Assembly (NCBI GenBank): GCA_031399085.1 | Contig: JANNOQ010000058.1 | Coordinates: forward strand, 14,576-78,575 | DNA: 64,000 nt | Source of the DNA: R-RK-3 sp031399085 | Lineage (GTDB): Bacteria > Pseudomonadota > Alphaproteobacteria > Rhizobiales > Rhodomicrobiaceae | Reading direction: 5' to 3' | Shown here: in pieces, positions 8,227 to 17,274 of the stretch | Position numbering within the stretch: position 1 is the stretch's first letter | How the letters are laid out: each line of letters starts with the position of its first letter | Notes under the pieces: model-generated | Databases searched by the model: none | What the model was told of the DNA's origin: nothing | Seen by the model: the letters and a program-made list of their open reading frames with translations, nothing else | Made by a program: the position numbers and the translations under genes

Positions 8227-9894
8227 TTAATAGGAGGCTTGGCGGCGTTCGTCAAACGTCCTGGCCGGGGCGATCCCCAGCATCGGCGCGATCCGCGCGA
8301 TCACCGCGCCCGCCGTCGGCGCGGCGTTGTGACCCGCCTCGGTGCGTTTGCCGGGCTGCTCGGGCTTCGGTTCGTCGATCACAATCAACACCAGATAGTG
8401 CGGGTCATCCATCGGGAAGGCCGCGACGAAGCTGTTGATGACCTCATCGCTATAGCCGCCCTTGGCCGGCTTCCAGGCGGTGCCCGTCTTGCCGCCGACC
8501 CGGTAGCCCGCCACCTTCGCCTGCTGGCCCGTGCCATGCTCGACATTGGCCCAAAACATCCGGCGCATGGCGGCGCTCGTCTCGACGCTGACGAGCTGCG
8601 CGCCCGCTTCGCGTTCGGCGGCGCGCGGCAGAAAGGTCGGCTCGATCTTGTGACCGCCATTGAGCAGCGGCGCCACCGCGACCGCAAAGGCAAAGGGCGG
8701 CACCGATATGCCATGCCCATAGGCCGCCGTCATGGTGTTGACCGCGCGCCAGTTCTCGGGAAAGAGCGGCCGGGCGGTCGTGCCCAGTTCGGTTGAGGTC
8801 GTCTCCATCAGTCCCAGCTGGGCAAAGAAACTCTTTTGCCGCTCAGCCCCGGCAGCGAGCGCAAGCCTTGCCGCGCCGGTATTGGACGAACGGGTGAAAA
8901 TCTCCTCCACCGTCAGATAGCGGGAGCGGGCATGGCGGTCATAGAGCGTGAAGCGGCCCATGCGGATCGGGGTGAGCACGTCGATCTTGTCGTCAATGCG
9001 GGCAACGCCGCTGTCGATCGCCATTGCCACCGCGAAGGTTTTGAACACCGACCCTAGCTCATAGGCGTCGTAATAAAAGCGGTTGTGCAGCCCCGGTTTG
9101 AGCGATTCCTCACGCCGGTTCGGGTCGTAGTCGGGCAATCCGGCCATCGCCAGCACCTCGCCGCTGCGGATGTCGAGCACGATGCCGCCGAGCGCCGTGG
9201 CCTGATAGCGCCGCTGCGCTTCGGTCAGCTCCTCGTGCAGGGCATGCTGAATCCGCAGATCGAGGGAGAGCTGCACGCGCGGGCGGGCCGCCGGGCCGCC
9301 TTCGGGCGTTGCCGCGCCAGGCATGCCGTCGATGAATTTCTCCATCCCCGCCAGCCCCTGATTGTCGACGTTGGTGTGGCCGAGGACGTGCACCGCCGTC
9401 GCCCCGGCGGGGTAGACGCGCTGCGGCTCCTCGATCAAATGCAGCCCTGGCAAACCCATGTCATGCACCAATGCGGCATCCTTTGGGGTCAGGCCGCGCT
9501 TCACCCATTCGAATCGGCTTGGCCCCCGCAATTTGCCGCTCAGCCCGATCAAATCCTCGGCGGACAAAATGTGTGACAGCCTCTCCACGGTTTCATCGAC
9601 ATCGAGGATTTGCGAGGGGTCGGCGAACAGCCAGTAGACGCGAATATCGGAGGCCAGCATCCGCCCGTGCCTGTCGACAATGTCCGGCCGCGAAACGGCA
9701 TGGCGAATCTGATTTTCCGCCGTCATGATGCGCGAGCCGATGGCGGTGTCGCGGCCGAGCGCCGTGAGTTGCCAGCCGATCGCAAGGAAGCCGCCGAGCA
9801 CGGTGAAGGCAAGCGCCCGGAGCCTCCAGACCGGCGTGACCGGCGCGGCGCGGCTGTCGATGTTACTGCGTGGCGGTTCGCGGCGCATGGCCAT
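8227..9894 (-). CDS. ftsI: Septal peptidoglycan transpeptidase FtsI (PBP3)
   Basis: This 555-aa class B penicillin-binding protein cross-links peptidoglycan at the septum. One membrane helix near residues 27-45 anchors the protein. The transpeptidase domain carries the three catalytic boxes: SxxK in GSVFKTF, SxN in SSNTG and KTGT in GGKTGTAWK. The dimerisation domain motif DRHGRMLASD is also present. The 5-prime end overlaps ftsL by 32 nt and murE follows after 60 nt. Order ftsL-ftsI-murE is diagnostic for the dcw cluster. Confidence 0.96.
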   Translation of the reverse strand: MAMRREPPRSNIDSRAAPVTPVWRLRALAFTVLGGFLAIGWQLTALGRDTAIGSRIMTAENQIRHAVSRPDIVDRHGRMLASDIRVYWLFADPSQILDVDETVERLSHILSAEDLIGLSGKLRGPSRFEWVKRGLTPKDAALVHDMGLPGLHLIEEPQRVYPAGATAVHVLGHTNVDNQGLAGMEKFIDGMPGAATPEGGPAARPRVQLSLDLRIQHALHEELTEAQRRYQATALGGIVLDIRSGEVLAMAGLPDYDPNRREESLKPGLHNRFYYDAYELGSVFKTFAVAMAIDSGVARIDDKIDVLTPIRMGRFTLYDRHARSRYLTVEEIFTRSSNTGAARLALAAGAERQKSFFAQLGLMETTSTELGTTARPLFPENWRAVNTMTAAYGHGISVPPFAFAVAVAPLLNGGHKIEPTFLPRAAEREAGAQLVSVETSAAMRRMFWANVEHGTGQQAKVAGYRVGGKTGTAWKPAKGGYSDEVINSFVAAFPMDDPHYLVLIVIDEPKPEQPGKRTEAGHNAAPTAGAVIARIAPMLGIAPARTFDERRQASY

Positions 9895-10258
9895 CTCCCC
9901 TGCCGCCGCGGATCAGCGCACCGATCTCATCCTTCGCCTGCCAGCCCTGAGCGCCCTCGGCCGAGGGGATGGGGCGGCGCGCCAGCACATCCATGAAATC
10001 GCGATGATTGAGGAGCTGATCGGATTTCGCCGGCTCCAGCTTCAGCACCTCGCGGGCGAGCGTCTCGATGCGCTCCGGCCGGGTGACGTGGCCCCACTCG
10101 GCGCGCATCAGCGCGACATTGTCCTTCTCATCCTCAATGGCGCGCTCAAGCTGCGCGGCTTGCCCCTCAAGCCGGCGCGTTTCAAATTTCATATCGTAAA
10201 TGAGGATGACGAGACCCGCCAAAAAGCCGAATGCCAGAAGACTTAACAAACGCATCAC
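9863..10258 (-). CDS. ftsL: Cell division protein FtsL-like
   Basis: This small bitopic protein has a 20-residue hydrophobic N-terminal segment (residues about 4-21) followed by a heptad-like helical stretch (TRRLEGQAAQLERAIEDEK) typical of the FtsL/FtsB coiled coil. At 131 aa it fits alphaproteobacterial FtsL. It is assigned mainly by its place between rsmH and ftsI; sequence conservation in this family is low. Two adjacent start codons (MM) are available. It overlaps ftsI by 32 nt. The expected role is recruitment and activation of FtsWI together with FtsB and FtsQ. Confidence 0.85.
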   Translation of the reverse strand: MMRLLSLLAFGFLAGLVILIYDMKFETRRLEGQAAQLERAIEDEKDNVALMRAEWGHVTRPERIETLAREVLKLEPAKSDQLLNHRDFMDVLARRPIPSAEGAQGWQAKDEIGALIRGGRGDGHAPRTATQ

Positions 10259-10324
10259 TGCGAAACCCCGATCGTTGAGTGACCCTTACCAGGGCTAGCA
10301 AAGATTGGTAAATGTCCGGTAAGC

Positions 10325-11368
10325 TTAATGCCGGGTTGCATCCGCTTTCAGCACCGGGAGTCCAAGCGCGTCCGGGTCGAGTGGCCAGGATGCCGCATCG
10401 AGGCGAATGGCGGCTCGCATCCGCGCCGAGCGCGACCTGGGATTGGCGGCGATTTCGGCCGCGTCCGCCTCGATGGGCTTGCGGCGAGCGAGCTTAAAGC
10501 TTGGCATTTGCTTGGCGCCTTGATCCGGCAAATGCCGCGATGGACGCCCTTTGCCGCCTGAACGCTCGGCCAGGAAGCTCTTCACGATCCGATCCTCCAA
10601 CGAGTGAAAGGTGACGGCGATCAGCCGCCCGCCTGGACGCAAAATTTCCTCCGCCGCCGCCAGCCCCCGGACCAATTCGCCCAGTTCGTCGTTCACGAAC
10701 AGCCGCAATGCCTGAAAACTGCGCGTCGCGGGATGCTTGGGGTCGTCGTGACGGCGGCCAAGCACGCTGGCGATGAGATCGGCCAGTTGCAGCGTCCGGG
10801 TGATCGGCTCGTCCGCGCGCCGCCGCACGATGACGCGGGCGATGGCGCGCGAACGGCGTTCGTCGCCGAGGCGGAACAGGATGTCCGCCAAATCCTGCTC
10901 ATCGGAGCGATTGACGACGTCGGCGGCGGTCGGCCCCTCGCCGGACATGCGCATGTCGAGCGGCCCGTCGCGCATGAAGGAGAAGCCGCGTTCGGCCTCG
11001 TCGAGCTGCATGGAGGACACGCCGAGATCGAAGACGACCGCGTCGGCGGGCGCGAACCCGGCCTGTGCGGCAACATCCGCCAGCGCGCCGAAGGGCGATG
11101 GCTCGAAACGAAAGCGTTCAGGGAATTCCGCCGCAAGACCGGCAGCGATTTGCGCCGCAAGGGGATCGCGGTCCAGCGCCAGCAGCTTGCAGTCGGTGCT
11201 GGCAAGAATGGCGCGGGCATAGCCTCCCGCGCCGAAGGTGCAGTCGATATAGCGTTCGCCATCGGCGGCGCCGAGAGCTTCGAGCACTTCGGTCAAGAGA
11301 ACGGGAGTGTGACGAGCCGGTCCGCCAGCGGCTTCAGGGGCCTCTCCCTTGCCGCGACCCGCCATCAC
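10325..11368 (-). CDS. rsmH: 16S rRNA (cytosine1402-N4)-methyltransferase RsmH (MraW)
   Basis: RsmH methylates the exocyclic amine of C1402 in 16S rRNA. This 347-aa protein shows ARHTPVLLTEVLEAL, the SAM loop DCTFGAGGYARAIL, DLGVSSMQLDEAERGFSF, the RMSGEGPTAADVVN segment and the C-terminal VTFHSLEDRIVKSFL, all hallmark MraW motifs. The start overlaps the mraZ stop by 4 nt. FtsL follows after 66 nt. Confidence 0.97.
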   Translation of the reverse strand: MMAGRGKGEAPEAAGGPARHTPVLLTEVLEALGAADGERYIDCTFGAGGYARAILASTDCKLLALDRDPLAAQIAAGLAAEFPERFRFEPSPFGALADVAAQAGFAPADAVVFDLGVSSMQLDEAERGFSFMRDGPLDMRMSGEGPTAADVVNRSDEQDLADILFRLGDERRSRAIARVIVRRRADEPITRTLQLADLIASVLGRRHDDPKHPATRSFQALRLFVNDELGELVRGLAAAEEILRPGGRLIAVTFHSLEDRIVKSFLAERSGGKGRPSRHLPDQGAKQMPSFKLARRKPIEADAAEIAANPRSRSARMRAAIRLDAASWPLDPDALGLPVLKADATRH

Positions 11369-11853
11369 TCCCGCACTCCTTCTTTAGTACCGTCCGCTAA
11401 TGGACGGCTCCCCGCGCCGAACTCTCTCCGGTGAGTGCGCGCCCGCTCGCGCGCCTCGGTCCGGAATGTCTCATAATTGGCCGGCTCCCAGATCTGGAAC
11501 TTGTCTCCCAGACCGACGAAGACCGCGATATCCGTAATTCCCGCATGATCCCGTAATCTTTTGGGGAGCACCGCCCGCCCGTCGGGATCGACTTTGAGCT
11601 TTTCGCTTTCCCCAAAATAGGCCGTGGCGATTTCGTCGCGCTCGGCGCTGTCGATGGCAAAGCCTTCCAGAATGCCCTTAATCTTCTCGACCAGACGGCT
11701 GCCGCCAGATTCGAGCGCGGGCCGGTCGAGATGCGGGTAGCAAAAAATCTCCTCAGCGCCCTCCTTGGCGAGCACCGCCCGAAAAGATGCGGGGATCGAG
11801 ACCCGTCCTTTCGCGTCGATCTTATTGTCGAACCTGGAAGCAAATTCATCCAT
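11365..11853 (-). CDS. mraZ: Transcriptional regulator / division protein MraZ
   Basis: MraZ is an AbrB-like DNA-binding protein that controls its own dcw operon. I choose the ATG at 11853 (MDEFASRFDNKIDAKGRVSIPASF), giving 162 aa; the open frame extends 58 codons upstream but that part is unlike the family. Two SpoVT/AbrB-type halves are visible, the first around DAKGRVSIPASFR and the second around DPDGRAVLPKRLRDHAGI with its D-x-x-G-R signature. It is the first gene of the cluster, with candidate binding boxes 186 nt upstream of its start. Confidence 0.94.
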   Translation of the reverse strand: MDEFASRFDNKIDAKGRVSIPASFRAVLAKEGAEEIFCYPHLDRPALESGGSRLVEKIKGILEGFAIDSAERDEIATAYFGESEKLKVDPDGRAVLPKRLRDHAGITDIAVFVGLGDKFQIWEPANYETFRTEARERARTHRREFGAGSRPLADGTKEGVRE

Positions 11854-12038
11854 TCCTCGCAAGGCGCTCCCGGTTGCGACGCATAACCAAGGCCGCGGGC
11901 AGCGCGGCAAACTTTTCCGTCCAATTCGGCGATGCGCCTTCGCAGGAAAGACCGGGAGGAGACGCGCTCGTTGCCCCCTATTTGGCCTTCGAAGGAACTC
12001 GCTTCTGTTGGCCTCCTCCCGAATCACACCCTTCCGAA

Positions 12039-12073
12039 CGGGTATTGATGGGATAGCATGGGACTATATGGGA
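12039..12073. promoter_or_regulatory. Candidate MraZ operator (TGGGA repeats)
   Basis: On the plus strand TGGGA occurs at 12049-12053, 12059-12063 and 12069-12073, with a degenerate CGGGT at 12039-12043. Every box starts exactly 10 nt after the previous one (5-nt box, 5-nt spacer). Established work on Escherichia coli MraZ describes binding to TGGGN repeats separated by 5 nt, so the match in box and spacing is direct. The array lies 186 nt upstream of the mraZ ATG, inside the 473-nt gap (11854-12326) that must hold the dcw promoter. I could not fix a -35/-10 pair with confidence, and saw no gene in the rest of the gap. Confidence 0.8.
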
Positions 12074-12326
12074 GTCAACGGAAGCGGATGGTAATTTGAT
12101 GGTTAATACACGGGAATGAGCCCGGGAAATCGGGAGAAAGTCGCCTTTCCAGGATCGTCGTCCAAAGGATGCTTCAACCGTAGTGCGCTCACGGTTTTGT
12201 GTTCCCGCTGCCGTGATTGCTCCGCGCCGGTCACGTGTTATTCAGCGTGACGGTCCCTAATTGTCTGACGAGCGGATGCTCATCCCGGACGCGAGACCTG
12301 TCATCACCGTGAGATGGAGAAAGACG

Positions 12327-12635
12327 ATGCGCAGACCGATTATTTCAGCAGCCGCTTTGTTCGCGCTGGCAGCGTTTGCCGCTACACCCGCGAGCGCCAT
12401 TGAATGCCAGGGCAATTTTCAGATCCAGAAGAACGGCAACCGCATCTCGACGCCGTTCTGCGCTGACGGCTATCTCGCGGTCGTCGCCCGCGAATATGGC
12501 ATGAAGGTCAGCGCGCAGGCCATTCGCTATAATCCGTCCGTCAAGGAACGCGCCTGCCGCTTTGTCGGCGACGACAATCGCGTGCGCGACACGTGCTCGA
12601 ACTACCGCAATGATGGCGGCCGCCAATGGCGTTAA
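12327..12635 (+). CDS. Small secreted protein, paralogue A
   Basis: The ATG at 12327, preceded by GGAGAAAG, opens a 102-aa protein with a clear Sec signal peptide (basic MRRP, hydrophobic core, AATPASA cleavage region). The mature part begins IECQGNFQIQ and keeps three cysteines plus the segment GYLAVVAREYGMKVSAQAIRYNP. The next gene is a close paralogue with the same layout, so this is a tandem duplication. Function is unknown; it is likely a periplasmic or extracellular protein stabilised by disulfides. A longer frame starting at 12261 lacks a signal peptide at its start and is less likely. Confidence 0.75.
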   Translation: MRRPIISAAALFALAAFAATPASAIECQGNFQIQKNGNRISTPFCADGYLAVVAREYGMKVSAQAIRYNPSVKERACRFVGDDNRVRDTCSNYRNDGGRQWR

Positions 12636-12703
12636 CCGGTTCCGCCTCGCGTCTCTAGAGCGCGGACGCGACCGGTCCACTTTCACAAAATTCGGAGACC
12701 AAT

Positions 12704-13009
12704 ATGTACAAAACCTTTATACCGGCTGCCTCGCTCTTTGTTGTGGCCGCCTTTGCCGCAACCCCGGCAAGCGCCATCGAATGCCAGGGCAATTTCCAGG
12801 TCCAGGGGAATGGCAATATGATCTCGACACCCTATTGCCAGGATGGGTATCTGGCCGTCGTCGCGAGAGAATACGGGCTCAAGGTGAGCGCCGAGGACAT
12901 TCGCAGAAATCCGAGCATCAAGGGCTCGACCTGCCGTTTTATCGGTGAGGACAACCGCGTCCGCACCTCATGCGACCAAGATCGCGGCAACAGGCCGTTT
13001 GGGCGCTAA
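12704..13009 (+). CDS. Small secreted protein, paralogue B
   Basis: This 101-aa product has a signal peptide (MYKTFIPAASLFVVAAFAA, cleavage near ATPASA) and a mature region that closely repeats the preceding gene: AIECQGNFQVQ, ISTPYCQDGYLAVVAREYG, NPSIKG and CRFIGEDNRVRTSC. Cysteine positions are conserved between the two copies while the C-terminal tails differ. The gap between the genes is 68 nt, and a strong hairpin with a short T-run follows this gene, so the pair is probably one transcript. No known domain was recognised. Confidence 0.78.
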   Translation: MYKTFIPAASLFVVAAFAATPASAIECQGNFQVQGNGNMISTPYCQDGYLAVVAREYGLKVSAEDIRRNPSIKGSTCRFIGEDNRVRTSCDQDRGNRPFGR

Positions 13010-13053
13010 TTGCTGCCGTGCGGCGTCCGCGGCGCAAAACAACGCCTTGAATT

Positions 13054-13087
13054 GGAGAACGGCAAGCTCGTAAGCTTGCTTTTCTCC
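13054..13087 (+). terminator. Rho-independent terminator downstream of the secreted pair
   Basis: The stem GGAGAA / TTCTCC plus GCAAGCT / AGCTTGC closes a CGTA tetraloop, with a 2-nt internal loop between the two stem parts. T residues run through the right side (TTTTC). It lies 45 nt after the stop of paralogue B, where a terminator would be expected, and faces the converging gene at 13162. Confidence 0.7.
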
Positions 13088-13161
13088 CCATTTCATCCTT
13101 CAAATTTCCTACGTCCGCGATGTCTCAGCTCGGCCGTTGAGCGAGCGTCCGACGCCTTCAG

Positions 13162-13626
13162 CTAATTGCAATAATTATTATAATATGGGACGTCTACCCA
13201 CTTACAATATTTCTCGCCGCCATTGCATTTTCGCACGTAACGGCAATATTCGCGGCCATAATACCAGATGCATTCGCGCTGTTTAAAGCAACGCGGCTCA
13301 TTCTGTTCGCAGACATATTTCTGGTGATAGCGGCTGCGGCCGCAATGGTTCCCACGCCTATGCGTGTAATAGTCGTCGTTCTTATAATGTTTTTTGTATT
13401 TATACGAGTGCCCTTCGCCCTCGTAATCATCATTGTCGTCGTAAGACTTATTGTGATGATAGCCGCCGTAATAGCCGGCGGGTTGGAAGAGATCGGCCGC
13501 TGCCTCAAACGGCTCGGCAAAGCCGCCGACTGCTGCGACGGACCCGGCGTTGGCGACAGCCGGCGCGAGAAAAGTAAGCGCGCTCAATAACAGCGCCGCA
13601 ACGAGCGAATGCGAGAATCGTCCCAT
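13162..13626 (-). CDS. Secreted Tyr/His/Cys-rich hypothetical protein
   Basis: This 154-aa product has a signal peptide (MGRFSHSLVAALLLSALTFLAPAVANA) and an unusual mature region: a low-complexity stretch rich in Tyr, His, Lys and Asp (residues about 50-95) followed by about nine cysteines in patterns such as CEQNEPRC, CIWYYGREYC and CNGGEKYC. The composition suggests a disulfide-stabilised, possibly metal-binding periplasmic protein, but that is inference. Base composition is more AT-rich than its neighbours. No family was recognised. Confidence 0.7.
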   Translation of the reverse strand: MGRFSHSLVAALLLSALTFLAPAVANAGSVAAVGGFAEPFEAAADLFQPAGYYGGYHHNKSYDDNDDYEGEGHSYKYKKHYKNDDYYTHRRGNHCGRSRYHQKYVCEQNEPRCFKQRECIWYYGREYCRYVRKCNGGEKYCKWVDVPYYNNYCN

Positions 13627-13899
13627 GATACAAAGTCCCAGTCATTGATAAAAGGCTGGAGAGACGATGTCGCATTATAAGACGAATTTGAATCAATTTA
13701 GGAGAAAAGGGTAAACGCGGCCTAAACATAAGTCCATTGCCGGCGCGTTTCGACTGGCCAAATAACCCAGAGCGAAATCGCACAGGGTTTATTTGGATGA
13801 CCTTAAGCTTCCATTATTTACACCGCCGGAAACCGGCTTTGCAATCAAACGGTCGCGCATCGCCACAGTTTTGTACCGTGGACCACGCGTCGGTGCAAA

Positions 13900-15864
13900 C
13901 TACGCGGCTTTGGTATCGCTGACTGCGAGGTTCCGGCCCTCGCGAGCCCGCAGGTCCGGCGGGCTCGCTTCCGCAGCCATCTCCGCGATCGCCTCATCAA
14001 GCGCCGCGACCGTTTGGGCCGAGCCGCCGAGCCGCCGGATCGACACGGTGCGCTCTTCCGCCTCGCGTTTGCCGACGACGACAAGCACCGGCACTTTGGT
14101 GACAGAATGCTCGCGCACCTTATAATTGATCTTCTCGTTGCGAAGATCGGTCTCGACACGCAAGCCCGCCTGCCGTAGACGCGCCGCCACCTCCTGCGCG
14201 TAGTCATCGGCGTCGGACACAATCGTTGCCACCACCGCCTGCACCGGCGACAGCCAGAGCGGCAGATGGCCGGCATAATTCTCGATCAGGATGCCGGTGA
14301 AACGCTCCAACGAGCCGAAGATGGCCCGGTGGATCATGACGGGAACATGCTTTTCGCCGTCCGCGGCAATGTAGAACGCGCCCAGCCGCTCGGGCATGTT
14401 CAGATCGACCTGCACGGTCCCGCATTGCCAATCGCGTCCGATGGCGTCGCGCAGCGTATATTCGAGCTTGGGGCCATAGAACGCGCCTTCGCCTTCATTG
14501 AGCACATAGGCGACGCCTGCGGTTGCCATCGCATCCATAAGGGCCGCCTCGGCCTTATCCCACACTTGATCTGAGCCAACACGCTTTTCGGGCCGGGTCG
14601 CCAGCTTGATTAGCACCTCCTCAAAGCCGAAATCCTTGTAAATATCGAGGATCATGGCGTTAAGCTTCAGGCACTCGTCCTTGAGCTGCTCTTCGGTGCA
14701 GAAAATATGCGCGTCGTCCTGAGTGAAGTGTCGCACGCGCATGATGCCGTGCAGCGCGCCCGACGGCTCATAACGGTGGACTTTCCCGAATTCCGCAAAT
14801 TTTAGCGGCAGGTCGCGATAGCTTTTCAGGCCGTTCTTAAAAATCTGCACGTGACCGGGGCAGTTCATTGGCTTGCAGCAATAGACCTTCTCATCGGGCG
14901 TTTCAGCAATATACATATTGTCGCGGAATTTTTCCCAATGTCCGGACTGCTCCCAAAGGCTGCGCTCCATCATGTCGGGCGAGTTAACTTCGACGAACCC
15001 AGCGGCGTTCTGGCGGCGGCGGATGTAATTCACCAGTGTCTGGAACATCGTCCAGCCCTTGGGATGCCAGAACACCGCGCCTTGCGCCTCTTCCTGAAAA
15101 TGGAACAAGTCCATTTCCCGCCCTAAGCGGCGGTGGTCACGTTTCTCGGCCTCATCGAGCATATTCAGATAGGCGTCAAGGTCCTCCTGTTTTGCCCAGG
15201 CGGTGCCGTAAATGCGCTGGAGCTGCGGATTGCGGTGATCGCCGCGCCAATAGGCGCCCGCGAGCTTTTGCAGCTTGAACGCCTTGCCGACCTTGCCGGT
15301 TGCAGTCATGTGCGGGCCACGGCACAGATCCAGCCAGTCGCCCTGACTGTAAATCTTGACGTCCTCGCCTTCCGGGATGGCGTCGACCAGCTCAACCTTG
15401 AAGTCCTCGCCCTGCTTGGCGAAATGCGCTCTTGCTTTCTTACGGCTCCAGACTTCCTTGATGAAGGGCCTGTCGCGCGCGACGATCTCGTGCATCTTCG
15501 CTTCGATCTTGGTCAGATCGTCGGGCGAAAAGCTTTCATCGCGATAAAAATCGTAATAAAAGCCGTTCTCGATCACCGGACCTATGGTGACTTGGGTGCC
15601 CGGATAGAGCGCCTGCACCGCCTCGGCCATCACATGGGCGCAATCATGCCGGATCAGCTCCAGCGCCTCCGGGTCGTCGCGCGTCACGATTTTCACCGCG
15701 CCGTCCCGTTCGATCGGATCGGCCAGATCGGCAAGCTGCCCATTCAGCGAAATCGCAACGGCTTTCTTGACAAGCGATTTGGAAATTGAGGCCGCCAGTT
15801 CGGCGCCTGTGATCCCCTTGTTGAACTCACGCACGGAGCCGTCGGGGAAAGTCAAATGGATCAT
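13900..15864 (-). CDS. thrS: Threonine--tRNA ligase
   Basis: This 654-aa class II aminoacyl-tRNA synthetase charges tRNA-Thr. It has the N-terminal TGS domain (MIHLTFPDGSVREFNKGITG), the editing domain with HDCAHVMAEA and the Y-x-R-G segment, the catalytic core with MNCPGHVQIFK (zinc-ligand Cys), RVRHFTQDDAHIFC and MIHRAIFGSLERF, and a C-terminal anticodon-binding domain starting near LPLWLSPVQAVV. Length is normal. The gene is monocistronic; its upstream region holds no evident riboswitch or leader. No terminator was found after the stop. Confidence 0.97.
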   Translation of the reverse strand: MIHLTFPDGSVREFNKGITGAELAASISKSLVKKAVAISLNGQLADLADPIERDGAVKIVTRDDPEALELIRHDCAHVMAEAVQALYPGTQVTIGPVIENGFYYDFYRDESFSPDDLTKIEAKMHEIVARDRPFIKEVWSRKKARAHFAKQGEDFKVELVDAIPEGEDVKIYSQGDWLDLCRGPHMTATGKVGKAFKLQKLAGAYWRGDHRNPQLQRIYGTAWAKQEDLDAYLNMLDEAEKRDHRRLGREMDLFHFQEEAQGAVFWHPKGWTMFQTLVNYIRRRQNAAGFVEVNSPDMMERSLWEQSGHWEKFRDNMYIAETPDEKVYCCKPMNCPGHVQIFKNGLKSYRDLPLKFAEFGKVHRYEPSGALHGIMRVRHFTQDDAHIFCTEEQLKDECLKLNAMILDIYKDFGFEEVLIKLATRPEKRVGSDQVWDKAEAALMDAMATAGVAYVLNEGEGAFYGPKLEYTLRDAIGRDWQCGTVQVDLNMPERLGAFYIAADGEKHVPVMIHRAIFGSLERFTGILIENYAGHLPLWLSPVQAVVATIVSDADDYAQEVAARLRQAGLRVETDLRNEKINYKVREHSVTKVPVLVVVGKREAEERTVSIRRLGGSAQTVAALDEAIAEMAAEASPPDLRAREGRNLAVSDTKAA

Positions 15865-16060
15865 GTCGGCCTCTCACTCCCGCAAACCCGGCGGGTAAGA
15901 CAGTTTATAATGCGCGTCTGCTAGCATTAACGCTCGAAGCTTTCAACGCCTGATTGCATGCGGAGTTTTTGCTTTTTCCTTGAGGGTTGCGCTATGGTCT
16001 GCGAAATCGTAACAAATTTTAATGTTTGTAGGCGGTCAACGAAGGCACGAGGTAAATCGG

Positions 16061-17245
16061 ATGCGTATCCCATCATGGGCCCCCGCGATGCTTGCGGCCA
16101 GCGCCATATGCTTCAGTTGTGGGGCCGTTGCCCAGACAGCCACCCCTGAGCAAACCATCCAGCTCGCGCAGGCCGGTCAGGCGCAGTCAGAGGCGCTCGC
16201 GCCGCAGCGCGATCAATTTGTTGACGAGCTCAATGCCAATACGGTGTCCGTCATCTCCGGCAATCCCAACGGCACCTATCTGTTCTTCGCCTACGATATG
16301 TCCGCCGTACTGGATGACGGCAATAAGCTGCGCGTGCTGCCGGTGATCGGCAAAGGCGGCGGTCAGAACACCAAGGATATTCTTTATCTCAAGGGTGTCG
16401 ACATGGGGATCACCCAGTCGAACATCCTGAAATATTACAACAAAACTGGCGAGGTCGGCAAGAATATTGCAAACCGCTTACGTTACGTTACACGCCTTTA
16501 TAATGAAGAGATGCATCTTCTGGTCGCGCCAAACATCAATTCGATCGAGGACTTGCGTGGCAAGAAGGTTAATTTCAGCGACATCGGCAGCGGCACTCAG
16601 ATTTCCTGCCAATTGATCTTCGAAGCTTTGAAAATCAAGATCCAGGAAGTCAATATGGGGCAGGCCGATGCGTTCGAGGCGATCAAGCGCGGCGAGATCG
16701 CGGCGACGCTGCTTATCGCGGGCAAGCCGAGCGGCGCCTACGCCAAGATCAAGGCTGGCGAGTTTAAGCTAATCAATATGCCCTACCCAGCGCCGCTGCA
16801 GGAGGACTATCTCCCGGCCACGCTGACTCATGAGGATTATCCCAATCTCATCGCCGAAGGACAGACAATCGAGACGATCGCCGTCGGCGCGGTGCTGGCC
16901 GTGTTCAACTGGGCGCCGAACACTGATCGTTACCGGCGCGTGGCGAAATTCACCAAGGCGTTCTTTGAGAAATTCGACAAGTTTCTGGAAAAGCCGCGCC
17001 ATCCAAAGTGGCGAGAAGTTAACCTGGCCGCAGAATTGCCGGGCTGGCAGCGCTTTGGCGCCGCACAGGAACTGATCGACAGCAGCAAGGCCCAGAATGT
17101 CAACCAGGCTCAGCTCAAGCAGGATTTCGATCGCTTCCTAAAGAATGCGACCCCAACCGAGGCGGTCGTTGGAATGACGGAGGAGCGCCGGGAGACGTTG
17201 TTCCGCAAGTTCCTGGAGTGGCAGGGGACGCAAAAAACGCAATAA
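16061..17245 (+). CDS. TAXI-family TRAP transporter solute-binding protein
   Basis: The ATG at 16061, preceded by GAGG at a good distance, gives 394 aa with a signal peptide (MRIPSWAPAMLAASAICFSC, then GAVAQ). The mature part contains VISGNPNGTYLFFAYDMSAVL, KDILYLKGVDMGITQSNIL, LRGKKVNFSDIGSGTQIS and FNWAPNTDRYRRVAKF, matching the TAXI (TRAP-associated extracytoplasmic immunogenic) binding-protein family. TAXI proteins normally deliver a carboxylate-type ligand to a fused DctM/DctQ permease, but no permease gene lies next to it, so it is an orphan here. The substrate cannot be told. Confidence 0.85.
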   Translation: MRIPSWAPAMLAASAICFSCGAVAQTATPEQTIQLAQAGQAQSEALAPQRDQFVDELNANTVSVISGNPNGTYLFFAYDMSAVLDDGNKLRVLPVIGKGGGQNTKDILYLKGVDMGITQSNILKYYNKTGEVGKNIANRLRYVTRLYNEEMHLLVAPNINSIEDLRGKKVNFSDIGSGTQISCQLIFEALKIKIQEVNMGQADAFEAIKRGEIAATLLIAGKPSGAYAKIKAGEFKLINMPYPAPLQEDYLPATLTHEDYPNLIAEGQTIETIAVGAVLAVFNWAPNTDRYRRVAKFTKAFFEKFDKFLEKPRHPKWREVNLAAELPGWQRFGAAQELIDSSKAQNVNQAQLKQDFDRFLKNATPTEAVVGMTEERRETLFRKFLEWQGTQKTQ

Positions 17246-17274
17246 GGGTTTTGCCAAGCTTCGGCACCAGGGGA

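Noticed and set aside
13793..14125. Plus-strand ORF at the end of thrS
   Set aside because: It overlaps the thrS C-terminus in antisense and has no supporting signal.
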